A stretch of 64,000 bases of DNA from Desulfobulbaceae bacterium (GCA_024227155.1 JAAELB010001045.1:41846-105845); one strand, 5' to 3'; counted from the stretch's first letter, positions 36,943 to 46,187 are shown. Numbers and translations: made by a program. The notes: a model not told the origin generated them from the letters alone.

Positions 36943-37527
36943 TTAATACAAGTGACCACAGTAGTTTGTTCGCCAATCATTAGTGTTGGTATATGCTGAA
37001 GGATGTCGAACCACTCCTGCTCTGACCATATTAAGATCTATATAAACAAGACATTTTACCAAATGAATATCAGTCTGGACTGCTGTTGCATGATATCTAT
37101 CTTCCCAGAATGCCCCCTTTCTTTTTTTGCATAGGTTGTACTCTTGAGCGGTTCTGCCAGCTATCAACTGAAGACTTTTAGTGCCTTACTCATTAAAAGC
37201 AGCAATAAAAAACAGGTAGCGCAGACTCCGAGAAAGCTGGAGAGTGCTTTAACATTAGGAACTTAAAGTAACCTCCGTGGCACTTATATTCCCTCGTGGG
37301 GTGTTGGGGATAACATCTTCTCCTGTATCAAGAACGAGCATATGAATGTGATTAGAAGTAGCAATGTAGTTCAGAACACAAAGGCCATATCTCTTTTTCG
37401 CTTCAAAAGGCCAATACCACAAGCGCAATCTATCTTTTTCAAATTTTAAAAGAAATTCCTGCTTGTGGCATCAATGGGTGATATGCCAGACACAGCCAGG
37501 AATATAGTGTCTATTCGCTCGGGCCAT
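36943..37527 (-). pseudogene. Y1 (RAYT-type) transposase, broken by repeat D
   Basis: Read downward from the ATG at 37527, the frame gives RHYIPGCVWHITH, an in-frame TGA where Arg is expected, CHKQEFLLKFEKDRLRL, then LNYIATSNHIHMLVLDTGED. The frame then enters repeat copy D and resumes as KSLQLIAGRTAQEYNLCKKR and GAFWEDRYHATAVQTDIHL with LVYIDLNMVRAGVVRHPS. These are the HUH motif (HIHM) and catalytic region (the AQEYN tyrosine is a candidate) of REP-associated Y1 transposases. The C-terminal third is missing after the RHPS segment. The gene is inactive through a nonsense codon, the repeat insertion and truncation. Confidence 0.85.
37178..37307 (+). repeat. TTAG repeat family, copy D (inside the Y1 transposase gene)
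   Basis: Starts TTAGTGCCTTACTCATT and ends near GGGTGTTGG, with GGCACTTATATTCCC before the end. The two ends join at codons for P and K of an expected VIPKSLQLIAG run, so the repeat is an insertion. I see no target duplication longer than about 1-2 bases. Confidence 0.8.
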
Positions 37528-37801
37528 TGAGATGAGTCTCTCAAACTGGATGGTGATTACTTATACACTTTCCTTAAAGGTACCATTTTGCCACCCAAAA
37601 GGGGTTTTTAAGAGCAAGAAAGAGCTAGTCGTAGCACTATTTACTTGAAAATACAAGTACCTAGCGTGGTCCGACCCGTTCTTGAATTCTCCCCTCAGTA
37701 AGGATTGATAGGAGATGTTTCGACTTGACGCCTGCCTTTCGTGATCCCGGTGCATTTTCTTGCTGTTATTCGCTATTGTGTTCGCTGTGTTTAAAAGGGG
37801 G

Positions 37802-38050
37802 CTATCTTTTTACCACACGATATAAAATCAAAAGAATGATAGCACCACCGATAGCAAGCAAGAGACTCCCAAGATTAAATCCTGTAACGGCCCCTAGTCC
37901 TAAGAAGGACCCGATATACCCACCCACAAAAGCACCAGCTATTCCTATCAAGATGGTAACGAAAATTCCTCCAGGGTCTTTGCCTGGCATGAGCATTTTT
38001 GCGAGCACACCTACGATTAGCCCCATTACGATCCAAGATAGAATTCCCAT
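37802..38050 (-). CDS. GlsB/YeaQ/YmgE-family stress membrane protein
   Basis: An 82-residue inner-membrane protein with three hydrophobic segments and glycine-rich turns: MGILSWIVMGLIVGVLAKML, KDPGGIFVTILIGIAGAFVG and LLLAIGGAIILLILYRVVKR. This is the transglycosylase-associated protein family, whose role is unclear but is induced by stress. The ATG has AAAGGAGGATAATA upstream. It is the only intact-looking gene between two pseudogene blocks. Confidence 0.85.
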   Translation of the reverse strand: MGILSWIVMGLIVGVLAKMLMPGKDPGGIFVTILIGIAGAFVGGYIGSFLGLGAVTGFNLGSLLLAIGGAIILLILYRVVKR

Positions 38051-38255
38051 TATTATCCTCCTTTGTTAGATTTATGGTGATTCCAAAGTCAACATATTTC
38101 CACTATATCCTGACTTGCTAATAAAGTCGCAACCTTAAAGATACTCCAGATATTTTGCACTTTATCACAACCCATATTATGAAATTATTTCTGACGTGAC
38201 CAAGGTCTGAAGTCAGTTACATGGTGTAACCATCTGTGCATGGATATCTCAGTTA

Positions 38256-38700
38256 CTATCGACCATGGTGCCTGACATTACTTCCGAAGTAAGCGGTGCT
38301 TCTACCCGGAAACATTTTTTGGACATTGTCTGGAACCATCTTGGACTGAGGTATGATTTTTCTATCTGTCCACAACATTGCACGGGTTAGGGTGTTCTGC
38401 AGTTTACTGACGTTCCCCGGCCAAGGGTGGCTGCGTAGAAAATTTATTGCTTCTACTGTTATGGTCTTGTGTTCATACCCTGGTACATTTTTACTGTCTT
38501 TGTTTATCTGTTTCAGAAAGTGCTCGGTTAGCAGACTTATGTCTTCGGTTCGGTCCCGCAAAGGAGGCAGTACAATTACAGCAACAGCAAGTCTATAGAA
38601 AAGGTCTTCCCGAAATGAACCATCCCCCAACCTCATCAATAAGGATTCTGTTAGTTGCAGTAACAACACGAGCATCTTTGATGCAAAAAGTATTCTTATC
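38256..38700 (-). pseudogene. C-terminal fragment of a sigma-54-dependent regulator
   Basis: Two frames together give the last part of an AAA+ activator: DARVVTATNR in one frame and FREDLFYRLAVAVIVLPPL, then SHPWPGNVSKLQNTLTRA in the other, with a frameshift near 38625. The Walker A and B parts are missing, so it cannot be an active activator. The upstream end is joined to a broken transposase. Confidence 0.8.
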
Positions 38701-38723
38701 CCCTTTTAGGGGTAAACTCAAGG

Positions 38724-38742
38724 CCACCCGCTCAGCGGGTGG
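38724..38742. repeat. Small perfect palindrome at the transposase/regulator junction
   Basis: CCACCCGCT and AGCGGGTGG form a 9-bp stem with one base between. It sits between the two pseudogene fragments and looks like a REP-type or terminator-like hairpin. Confidence 0.6.
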
Positions 38743-38749
38743 ATCTTTA

Positions 38750-39160
38750 CTTGTATGGTTCTTGAGGAAGGTTCTCCTGGCTTGAGACTGTTTTGCATTT
38801 GGTTGACGACGTGGCATAAGGTTGGAAACGGTTCGTTCTGAAACCTCAAGTCCCAGCCGGAGTAATTCTCCATGTATCCTGGGTGCTTCCCAGCGCGGAT
38901 TTGCTGTAGCCATTCTTCTGACACGCTCACGAATTTCACGATCGGTATGAGGCCTTCCCGATCTTTTGGATTTCATTTTCCAGAAATGCTTAAATCCTTT
39001 GCGGTGCCATTGTGCAACGGTTTCTGGTTTAACAATGATAAGGTGTTTTCACCACTAACTCCAAATCCGGGAAAGCAGAACCCTGAAGAGTCGATCTACT
39101 TGAGGCCAGTTGGCAATAGTGGAGATCAAGTATTTCAAACCGCAAGACGTTTTTCATAAT
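38750..39160 (-). pseudogene. N-terminal part of a DDE-type transposase (integrase core)
   Basis: The frame reads TVAQWHRKGFKHFWKMKSKR, IRERVRRMATANPRWEAPRI and LEVSERTVSNLMPRR, the start of a common integrase-core transposase. In the upstream part of the same frame (PQVDRLFRVLLSRIWS) TAG and TGA occur, and the DDE catalytic part is gone. The remaining ORF begins at 38976. It is a remnant of an insertion sequence. Confidence 0.8.
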
Positions 39161-39206
39161 ATTTATTTTGAGTTTATGGGTAATATATTGTCTATAGTAA
39201 CTTTAT

Positions 39207-39226
39207 TATGCCTGCTGGGGGGCATA
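39207..39226. promoter_or_regulatory. Possible HipB operator
   Basis: TATGCC and GGCATA form an inverted repeat over an 8-base spacer, 38 bases upstream of hipB. HipB-type antitoxins bind such palindromes before their own genes; only position and symmetry support this. Confidence 0.25.
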
Positions 39227-39263
39227 TATTGACCGCAGCATCATTTGGTGTTATTGTCTTATC

Positions 39264-39566
39264 ATGATTCCAAATCTTCTGACACCCAGAGAAACCCAGC
39301 GCCAGCTGGCCAGTCGTTGCAAAAATCTCCGGCTTAATGCAGGGTACAAACGGACTACACTTGCCCAGCGTGCCGGGGTCAGTGAGGCATCCCTGAAACG
39401 TTTTGAAAATTCTGGAGAAATATCTTTGAAAAATCTTCTTCGTTTAACTCACGCCTTTGGCAGGTTGCAAGATTTTTCTGCCATCTTTCAGCCAGCAGAG
39501 GCCAAGACACTGGCCGAATTAAAGCTCGGGGTTGACAGCAATACTCCCAAACGAGGCAGGATCTAA
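39264..39566 (+). CDS. hipB: HipB-like antitoxin (XRE helix-turn-helix)
   Basis: A 100-residue DNA-binding protein with an XRE helix-turn-helix at about residues 15-70 (LRLNAGYKRTTLAQRAGVSE, SLKRFENSGEISLKNLLRL). It lies 19 bases before a HipA gene, the usual antitoxin position. It should repress the operon and neutralise the HipA kinase. The ATG has no strong Shine-Dalgarno sequence. The pair is next to degraded insertion sequences and so is probably acquired. Confidence 0.85.
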   Translation: MIPNLLTPRETQRQLASRCKNLRLNAGYKRTTLAQRAGVSEASLKRFENSGEISLKNLLRLTHAFGRLQDFSAIFQPAEAKTLAELKLGVDSNTPKRGRI

Positions 39567-39585
39567 TAAAAAAGAATGAAGCCCC

Positions 39586-40824
39586 ATGGTCAGTTACAAC
39601 GAAATTGAGGTTCATTTCACCAAGAGCCCGGATGAGTCTTTTCCTGTGGGCATTTTAGCCGAGAAAGACAACCGTCTGTTTTTTGAATATGATTCAGGCT
39701 GGTTGACTCGTGGGCTGGAGCTTTCACCTTTTACTTTGCCGTTGCAAGCAGGTCTTATTAGCCATAAGGACCATCGCTTCGGCCCCCTGTTTGGCTTGTT
39801 TGATGACTCTTTACCGGATGGCTGGGGATTGTTACTCATGGATCGTGCTTTTCGTAGTAGAAGTATTGAGCCTGCCACGATTTCGATACTTGATCGTCTT
39901 TTGTATCTTGGGAACAGAACTATGGGAGCGCTCACCTATCATCCCCCCACTAAAAAGAAAAGCCCAGGTAATGTAACCATCAATCTGCATGAGTTGGCAG
40001 AAGAAGCAAGCCAGGTTTTTGCTGGAAAATCTGAGGATATTCTTCCGCAACTAATGCGTGCTGGCGGCAGTCCTGGTGGGGCGCGCCCCAAAGTACTCGT
40101 TGGTTTTAATCCCGAGAGTGGTGAGATGGTTTCCGGAGAAGATGATCTGCCACGAGGATTTGAACATTGGTTGGTGAAATTTCCCTCAAAGGCAGATTGT
40201 GTTGATGAAGGAAAAATTGAATACGGTTATTCTCTAATGGCGCGTGCGGCTGGGATTGAGATGCCAGAGACAAAACTGTTTGTCTCCAGCGAGGGCGATC
40301 AATTCTTTGGGGTGAAACGCTTTGACCGACAACCAGATAATCTGCGCTACCATATTCACAGTTTTGCAAATCTTATCCATGCAAATTTTCGAATTCCATC
40401 TTGCGATTATGGTGATTTGTTTAAGGTAACCAGTCTGCTCACTAGAAATTATCCTGATCTTGAACGAGTTTATCGAATGATGGTTTTCAATGTGTTAGCC
40501 CACAATAGAGATGACCATGCAAAGAACTTTTCCTTTCTGCTTGATGATAGAAATACCAAATGGATGTTGTCACCAGCCTATGATCTTACCTTTACCCATG
40601 GGCCTGGAGGTGAACACAGTACAACAGTAGGCGGGGAAGGGGCACATCCCACTCGGCAACAATGTATTGATCTTGCCAGCCAGTACGACATTAGTGTTAG
40701 CCGGGCAGAAATAATTTTTAACGAGGTGGCAAAAACAGTTTGCCGCTGGCCTGAGTTTGCGAAATGTTCGGGCTTGACCGGTGAAGTTGTGACACAGGTC
40801 GGGGGGCTTCATGGAGAGATGTAG
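39586..40824 (+). CDS. hipA: HipA-family serine/threonine kinase toxin
   Basis: A 412-residue full-length HipA: N-terminal couple-HipA region (GPLFGLFDDSLPDGWGLLL), the nucleotide-loop GGSPGGARPKVLVGF, kinase catalytic segment FNVLAHNRDDHAKNFSFLL with the catalytic Asp and Asn, and the magnesium-binding LSPAYDLTFT. HipA enzymes phosphorylate a cellular target, in E. coli GltX, to cause growth arrest. The toxin appears intact and in frame with normal length. The HipB gene precedes it. Confidence 0.92.
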   Translation: MVSYNEIEVHFTKSPDESFPVGILAEKDNRLFFEYDSGWLTRGLELSPFTLPLQAGLISHKDHRFGPLFGLFDDSLPDGWGLLLMDRAFRSRSIEPATISILDRLLYLGNRTMGALTYHPPTKKKSPGNVTINLHELAEEASQVFAGKSEDILPQLMRAGGSPGGARPKVLVGFNPESGEMVSGEDDLPRGFEHWLVKFPSKADCVDEGKIEYGYSLMARAAGIEMPETKLFVSSEGDQFFGVKRFDRQPDNLRYHIHSFANLIHANFRIPSCDYGDLFKVTSLLTRNYPDLERVYRMMVFNVLAHNRDDHAKNFSFLLDDRNTKWMLSPAYDLTFTHGPGGEHSTTVGGEGAHPTRQQCIDLASQYDISVSRAEIIFNEVAKTVCRWPEFAKCSGLTGEVVTQVGGLHGEM

Positions 40825-41319
40825 AGATTTGATGAAAAAAAATGATGTTTACGTTTCAAAAAAACCAGAATTGATCATGGATTAATTCCTGTTGTGGGTC
40901 CATTTCAAACATCAAACATCAAACAAACATCGGGGGTCGGGCCAAGACAAGTTATTTGAATTACATAAAATGTGTGCCAGAAACAGGTAGTTTCTGTTCT
41001 TAGAGTGTTTTTTTATAGGTGAAAAGTTGCCTCTAAGGAAAGTACCAAGTTTTGCCACAGACAATGCATAAAACTGTTTTTGGTTTCTAAGTCTCGTTCT
41101 CAGGCCTGTGGTACTTGGTGCTGGTTCCCAAATACACTGAGCAAAAAGGACAGACTAAGCCGTGAAAACTCCTGTATTTCAGGAATTAAGTCATGTTTTT
41201 AGTTAGTTGGCGTGTCCGATCCCAATCCCATCAATCCCTATTTGTTATTTTTCAAGACCTGACCCTAGATCTGCACGATCTGGAAGGATGGCAGCGTTAT
41301 TTAGAAATACAGATATTTT
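40825..41319. other. Intergenic region with one of two 72-bp repeats
   Basis: About 500 bases with no supported gene. It contains the first copy of the 72-bp direct repeat (40928-40999), a tandem run of CATCAAA just before it, and no recognised RNA. Confidence 0.5.
40928..40999 (+). repeat. 72-bp direct repeat, left copy
   Basis: Begins CATCGGGGGTCGGGCCAAG and ends GGTAGTTTCTGTTC. It differs from the copy at 42708 at five positions. GTCCATTTCAA lies shortly upstream of both. The two copies enclose the GGDEF gene and TTAG repeat E. Confidence 0.9.
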
Positions 41320-41434
41320 GCTAACACCCCACAAGGGGGTATAAGTGCCTTGCCGGTTGCTTTAAGTTCTTAATTTTAAAACAGTCTCTAGATTACTTGG
41401 GTTTTATTGCAGTTTCTCTGGAGTAAGGCACTAA
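41320..41434 (-). repeat. TTAG repeat family, copy E (reverse)
   Basis: On the minus strand it runs TTAGTGCCTTACTCCAG from 41434, through CTCCAGA...TCTAGAG and AAGAACTTAAAGCAACC, to GGCACTTATACCCCC and GTGTTAG at 41320. It lies 47 bases after the stop of the GGDEF gene and lacks the extra block of copies B and F. Confidence 0.82.
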
Positions 41435-41481
41435 ACAAAGGCAAAAAAAGTGGCTACCTGCTAATTTTCCAGAGTATCAGT

Positions 41482-42522
41482 TTACAATACTGGGTTGTTT
41501 TCAGAAAAGAAATACCTGTTTTTTCCTGCTGATTTCGCATTATACATTGCTTTATCAGCACGTCGTAACAGGTCGGTTGTATTCTCATTTTCAAAATTGC
41601 TTAATACAATACCAATGCTGGCTGAGATGGTTGAAGACTGGCCTTGCATATACGGTTGATTCAAAATATCAACGAGTTGCTCAGCTAGAATAGTAATATG
41701 ATTTTTGCCCTGTGTAGAAATTATGGTAAACTCATCGCCACCTAATCGGGCATAATAAGATTTCTTTTTACATATTACTTCAAGCCGTTTACCTACTTCT
41801 ACTAAAACGCTATCCCCTACTGCATGTCCATAATTATCATTAATAGTTTTAAAACCGTCTAGATCAATAAAGGCAAGTCCTATCGGTGTTAAACATTCAT
41901 AGTAATGTTCAAGCTTGTTCGTAAAGGCATTGCGATTAGGAATTTTTGTAAGTGAATCGTATGAAGCTAAATATTGTGAAGCTTTCACTTCATTTTCCAA
42001 CAGAGTATTAGCATTGTGTAGCCGTCTGATAATTAAATAATAAAATGATGGAAGGATAATGATTGAGGCAAGTAAACCAAATCCCAGGAATCTGTTATCA
42101 CCAACCCAAAAGGATGAGGAATATAAAACCGTGCTGAAACCCACAAATCCAATAGTCATGGCAATAAATAGATACTGCGTCCCAAACCGAATGCCATTGC
42201 CGACAATAATCCACATATAAAGTGGATAGAAAAAACCCGTATATTGACTATTCAATATCATGAAATAGGTTGTCATTCCTAAATCTAAAATGATTGTAAA
42301 TATACGTCGATAAAAAAAAATGCCTGGCTGTCGTTTAACCCATAGATAATGAAGCAAAGAAAGGATAATGGCACCTGCTGTTGGCAGTATATAGGCTAAA
42401 ACTTGACTCCCAAGTAACATGTTATAATTTAATATAATAATATATATGAAAAAAGAGCTGCTGATGGCAATGCGTGCAACTGATTGGGATAGTTCTTCAT
42501 CCTTGACTTTTAATAACACCAT
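41482..42522 (-). CDS. Membrane diguanylate cyclase (GGDEF)
   Basis: A 346-residue protein: N-terminal six-helix membrane module (about residues 15-175) and a C-terminal GGDEF domain (about 185-340) with YDSLTKIPNRNAF, LAFIDLDGFKTINDNYGHAV and the active site RLGGDEFTII. It should make cyclic di-GMP in response to a membrane signal. No EAL domain is present; an RxxD inhibitory site is not obvious. Base composition is more AT-rich than its neighbours. It stands between two 72-bp repeats and carries a TTAG repeat after its stop, which suggests it arrived as part of a mobile segment (inference). Confidence 0.88.
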   Translation of the reverse strand: MVLLKVKDEELSQSVARIAISSSFFIYIIILNYNMLLGSQVLAYILPTAGAIILSLLHYLWVKRQPGIFFYRRIFTIILDLGMTTYFMILNSQYTGFFYPLYMWIIVGNGIRFGTQYLFIAMTIGFVGFSTVLYSSSFWVGDNRFLGFGLLASIIILPSFYYLIIRRLHNANTLLENEVKASQYLASYDSLTKIPNRNAFTNKLEHYYECLTPIGLAFIDLDGFKTINDNYGHAVGDSVLVEVGKRLEVICKKKSYYARLGGDEFTIISTQGKNHITILAEQLVDILNQPYMQGQSSTISASIGIVLSNFENENTTDLLRRADKAMYNAKSAGKNRYFFSENNPVL

Positions 42523-42707
42523 TATTTACATCTCAATGAAATTTTTTTTGCTACGTTCTAGATTCAATACCTGAGGAGAAACCATTTAATATACGATCTT
42601 ATAAAATTACAATTACTGTCAAGTTAAACACATAGCTAGGCTTGGTAAGGCCAGTGATCTTATGACCTTCCCTTTGCCAGGACCAACAGTCCATTTCAAG
42701 GGGTCTC

Positions 42708-42779
42708 CATCGGGGGTCGGACCAAGACAAGTTATTTGAATTACATAGAATGTGTGACATACACAGGTAGTTTCTGTTC
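42708..42779 (+). repeat. 72-bp direct repeat, right copy
   Basis: Matches the copy at 40928 at 67 of 72 positions. On the minus strand it gives EQKLPVYVTHSM and a stop, so it ends the PAS gene early. Confidence 0.9.
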
Positions 42780-43178
42780 AGAGATATCTTCTGCAAACCC
42801 CTCAAAATATTGAATATCCCCGCTATAGTCGACAAAGGGGCGCACATGGAACCTGCAGGGGAAAACAGTGTCATCCTTACGCCGCCAACGGCTTTCGAAA
42901 TGCATCGGATCATCCGGTTCTTGCGCTGTCATGTTTTCCAAGAGTCGTTTACGGGACAGAGGATCTTCGTAGAGGTTGGTAACTTTTCGGTCTGTGAGTG
43001 TTGCAAATTCTTCCAAAGAATTATACCCAAGCATTTCTGCAAAAGCCTGGTTGGCAATCAAAATACGACCATCGATTGCGGTACGCAGTATACCGATTGG
43101 GGCCTGTCTGAACAGATCTCTATATTGCAAAAGATCTTCAGCTTCCGAGGGATGATTTACTGCAGACAAATTCGTCAT
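42741..43178 (-). pseudogene. PAS-domain protein truncated by a repeat
   Basis: A 145-residue frame holding one PAS/PAC unit: LFRQAPIGILRTAIDGRILI, FAEMLGYNSLEEFATLTDRK and a WRRKDDTVFPCRFHV segment, ending FAEDISEQK. In PAS signalling proteins this point normally leads into a coiled coil, another PAS, or a kinase or GGDEF domain. Here the 72-bp repeat supplies the last dozen codons and stop, so the output domain is lost. The short protein may still be made but would have no visible output. Confidence 0.7.
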
Positions 43179-43615
43179 TGTGCGTCCGACGTAGGGGAAA
43201 AGGAAAGTATTGGAGACCTACTTTATATTGCACTGTAACATATTTACATTATCAAAAACATATTTCAGTCATTAGACTGATCCATAAAAGTGAGTAGTTT
43301 CTGTATCACTTTCTGCAAGAAAACGTTGGAGGTTTCCTTTGAATTTTAATTGAAACATGGTTCCCCCTATACAACTGTGGACTAATCCGAATTAGAGGAA
43401 CTAATCTCCATGGGGATATTGGCAGCCGACATTGAACGACGGCTTCAGACCTTGCTTGAAGTGTCGGCCAGATATTATGCATCGATTATCTCTACTTTTC
43501 GGACTATGACAACAAAGACAAAGAACCGGGCGATCGCCCTACACACAAATAATAACACGCCACAACCGGAAATTGGTTTCTTCCAATATCCATTAACCTA
43601 TAAAGGAATAGCCTG
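43179..43615. other. Intergenic region before the CoA-transferase
   Basis: About 440 bases. A 68-codon frame at 43410-43616 has no ribosome-binding site or recognisable domain. The palindrome GGGCGATCGCCC lies at 43528-43539. No RNA is recognised. Confidence 0.4.
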
Positions 43616-45676
43616 ATGACAACAGATAAGTCAGTGTCAGATCAAGAAAATGCTCAATTGACCAATCAAAGCCCTGACTCTCTCATTGGGGATTTAACCA
43701 ATGCCATGCCGCAGTTGAGAACTGTGGAAATAAAGAAGAATAAAATTGTTTCAGCAGAAGAGGCGGTTCGGATTATTCGAGACAATGATACGGTGGCTTT
43801 TGGCGGATTTGTGGGGATAGGATTTGCAGAAGAAATTGGCACGGAGCTGGAGCGTTTCTTCCTTGAAACCCGGCATCCTCAGGATCTTACTCTACTATTT
43901 GCAGCTGGCCAGGGAGATGGCAAAGATCGAGGATTGAACCACCTGGCTCATACAGGTTTAATTAAGCGCATAATTGGCGGACATTGGGGTCTTGCTCCCA
44001 AACTTCAGAAATTAGCCATGTCCAACGAGGTCGAAGCTTATAATCTGCCCCAGGGGGTGATCTCACATCTTTACCGCGATATTGCAGCACACAAACCTGG
44101 CAACCTTACCAGAATTGGCCTGGGGACCTTTGTCGATCCGCGTAACGGCGGAGGGAAACTGAATCCAAAGACCGTAAGGGATATTGTCAAGCTTATAGAG
44201 ATTGACGGTCAGGAGTATCTCCTGTACAAGACGTTTCCAATTAATGTGGCAATTATCCGCGGTACTACCGCCGACATGGACGGCAATATCACCATGGAAA
44301 AAGAGGCATTAACAGCAGAATCACTTTCCATGGCCATGGCAGCTAAAAATTCTAATGGATTTGTTATTGCTCAGGTAGAGCAGATAGCCCAACGCGGCAC
44401 TCTGAACTCCCGCCAGGTAAAAATCCCAGGAATCCTGGTGGACTGTTTGGTGGTGGCCCAACCGAAAAACCATTGGCAGACTTTTGCCCACCCCTACAAC
44501 ACTTCTTATAGCGGTCAGGTTAAAATTCCCATGGAAACAATGGCACCAATGGCTTTGGATCCACGTAAAATTATCGCCCGCCGTGCAGCTTTTGAACTGA
44601 AACCAAACAGTGTTGTGAATTTGGGAATCGGGGTTCCTGAAGGAGTGGCAAGCGTGGCCAATGAAGAAAAAATATTGGATTTTATGACTTTGACAGCAGA
44701 GCCGGGAGTGATTGGTGGTGCACCTGCCGGGGGGCTCAACTTCGGCGCTGCAGATAATGCTTCTGCACTCATCGACCAGCCGTATCAATTTGATTTTTAT
44801 GATGGAGGTGGCCTGGACACAGCCTTTTTGGGTATGGCGGAAATTGATGCCGAAGGTAATATAAATGTAAGCAAATTTGGCCCACGTCTCGCCGGTGCCG
44901 GTGGTTTTATCAATATCAGCCAGAATGCAAAAAAAGTTATGTTTCTCGGTACATTTACAGCCGGTGGACTTGCCTGTACGCTTGATAACGGATGTTTGAG
45001 AATTGAAAAAGAAGGAACGTTTAAAAAATTTGTCAAACAAGTAGAGCACGTCACCTTCAGCGGTAAATATGCGGCTATGTCAAACCGCAAGATACTTTAC
45101 ATTACAGAACGTTGCGTTTTTTTGCTGAATAAGAACGGGTTAGAGCTTGTGGAAATTGCGCCAGGGGTAGACCTTCAAAAAGATATTCTGGCCCTTATGG
45201 ATTTTGAACCCATCATACGCCAACCGATAAAATTAATGAATTCACGAATTTTCAACCCTGAGACCATGGGATTAAAAGAAGATTTATTAAACGTCTCCAT
45301 CCATGAACGGATTACTTACAGTGCAAAAATGGACATCATGTTTGCCAACCTCGCCGGATACACGGTTAAAACCCAAGAGGATATCGATGCGATCAGAACG
45401 ACAATCGTAAACCTCCTTCAGCCACTCGGGAAAAAGGTGTATGCCATAGGTAACTATGACGGTTTTTATATTAATCCGGATCTCATAGATCCGTACACTG
45501 AGATGCAGACATATTTAACGAAGAACTATTTTTCCAAAGTGAGCCGCTATACAACCAGTGCCTTCCTGCGAATGAAATTAGGGGGATCCCTGGAAAAGCG
45601 TGGACTTGCCCCCCATATTTACGAAAGCAAGGCCGAAGCCCATCAATTTTTACAATTCCAGAAGGGTGCATTATAA
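43616..45676 (+). CDS. Acyl-CoA:acetate/3-ketoacid CoA-transferase with C-terminal extension
   Basis: A 686-residue fused two-domain CoA-transferase. The alpha half has [20 protein letters not shown] near residue 62 and [16 protein letters not shown] near 149; the beta half has [17 protein letters not shown] and the predicted catalytic glutamate E362 in [14 protein letters not shown]. It should move CoA between acyl groups via a glutamyl thioester. The family is usually near 520-530 residues; the last 140 or so here form an extra domain I do not recognise (from about residue 545, [18 protein letters not shown]). It stands alone, with a hairpin after the stop. The start ATG follows GGAATAGCCTG. 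Confidence 0.85.
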   Translation: MTTDKSVSDQENAQLTNQSPDSLIGDLTNAMPQLRTVEIKKNKIVSAEEAVRIIRDNDTVAFGGFVGIGFAEEIGTELERFFLETRHPQDLTLLFAAGQGDGKDRGLNHLAHTGLIKRIIGGHWGLAPKLQKLAMSNEVEAYNLPQGVISHLYRDIAAHKPGNLTRIGLGTFVDPRNGGGKLNPKTVRDIVKLIEIDGQEYLLYKTFPINVAIIRGTTADMDGNITMEKEALTAESLSMAMAAKNSNGFVIAQVEQIAQRGTLNSRQVKIPGILVDCLVVAQPKNHWQTFAHPYNTSYSGQVKIPMETMAPMALDPRKIIARRAAFELKPNSVVNLGIGVPEGVASVANEEKILDFMTLTAEPGVIGGAPAGGLNFGAADNASALIDQPYQFDFYDGGGLDTAFLGMAEIDAEGNINVSKFGPRLAGAGGFINISQNAKKVMFLGTFTAGGLACTLDNGCLRIEKEGTFKKFVKQVEHVTFSGKYAAMSNRKILYITERCVFLLNKNGLELVEIAPGVDLQKDILALMDFEPIIRQPIKLMNSRIFNPETMGLKEDLLNVSIHERITYSAKMDIMFANLAGYTVKTQEDIDAIRTTIVNLLQPLGKKVYAIGNYDGFYINPDLIDPYTEMQTYLTKNYFSKVSRYTTSAFLRMKLGGSLEKRGLAPHIYESKAEAHQFLQFQKGAL

Positions 45677-45683
45677 CACGAGT

Positions 45684-45712
45684 GAGGCTCCTCCCGCAGA
45701 GCGGGAGGCCTC
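45684..45712 (+). terminator. Terminator of the CoA-transferase gene
   Basis: GAGGCTCCTCCCGC and GCGGGAGGCCTC pair around a 3-base loop with a 2-base bulge, 8 bases after the stop. Confidence 0.75.
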
Positions 45713-45804
45713 AAGAAGTCCACTTAAAGGGGGGATTACATTTTGCGCCAAATAAACCGTTTTTTATGGCGCAATTTTAGTAATAGCGCCAATATATTTG
45801 AATT

Positions 45805-46155
45805 ATGCCGAAACGGATCTCCCAAAACGACCTGGACATTATTGTAAAAGCAGTGAGCACTTTACCCGATGGAGGTGGAGTGGCACAGATCCACTCTGCT
45901 CTTGAGAGAAAAGTAACTCGACGGACCTTGCAGCGGCGATTGGCATTGTTTGTCGAGCAGAAGCGTCTAATTGTTGAAGGTCGAGCGAGGGCTAGTCGCT
46001 ATCATTTGCCTGTTATAACCGGTGAGGAACATCAAAGACAAATTTTTGAAAAACAGACTGCACATGCTGAATTTTACATTCCATTGTCTCTGCAAGGAGA
46101 GGAACTCAGAAAGGTTATCAGGTTGCACGGCCCTGACAGGAAAGTTCAATCATGA
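45805..46155 (+). pseudogene. N-terminal fragment of a Fic-family protein
   Basis: A 116-residue frame: an N-terminal winged-helix-like part (VAQIHSALERKVTRRTLQRR, LALFVEQKRLIVEGRARASR) followed by FYIPLSLQGEELRKVIRL. The last stretch is the conserved start of a Fic N-domain, which normally runs on to the HxFxxGNGR motif. Here the frame ends after about ten more residues, so the Fic catalytic part is gone. It is probably a truncated gene; a short protein with DNA-binding character could still be made. Confidence 0.5.
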
Positions 46156-46187
46156 TGCACAGGAACCTCATATCGCAAACCACCGTC

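Noticed and set aside
37561-37755. 64-codon minus-strand frame beside the Y1 transposase pseudogene
   Set aside because: No domain or ribosome-binding site, and it lies in degraded sequence.
43410-43616. 68-codon frame upstream of the CoA-transferase
   Set aside because: No ribosome-binding site, no domain and low-complexity C-terminus; the overlap of its stop with the next ATG is probably chance.
44321-45049. Antisense frame of 242 codons in the CoA-transferase gene
   Set aside because: It lies wholly inside a well-supported gene on the opposite strand, shows no domain and has a cysteine/histidine-rich composition typical of an antisense frame.
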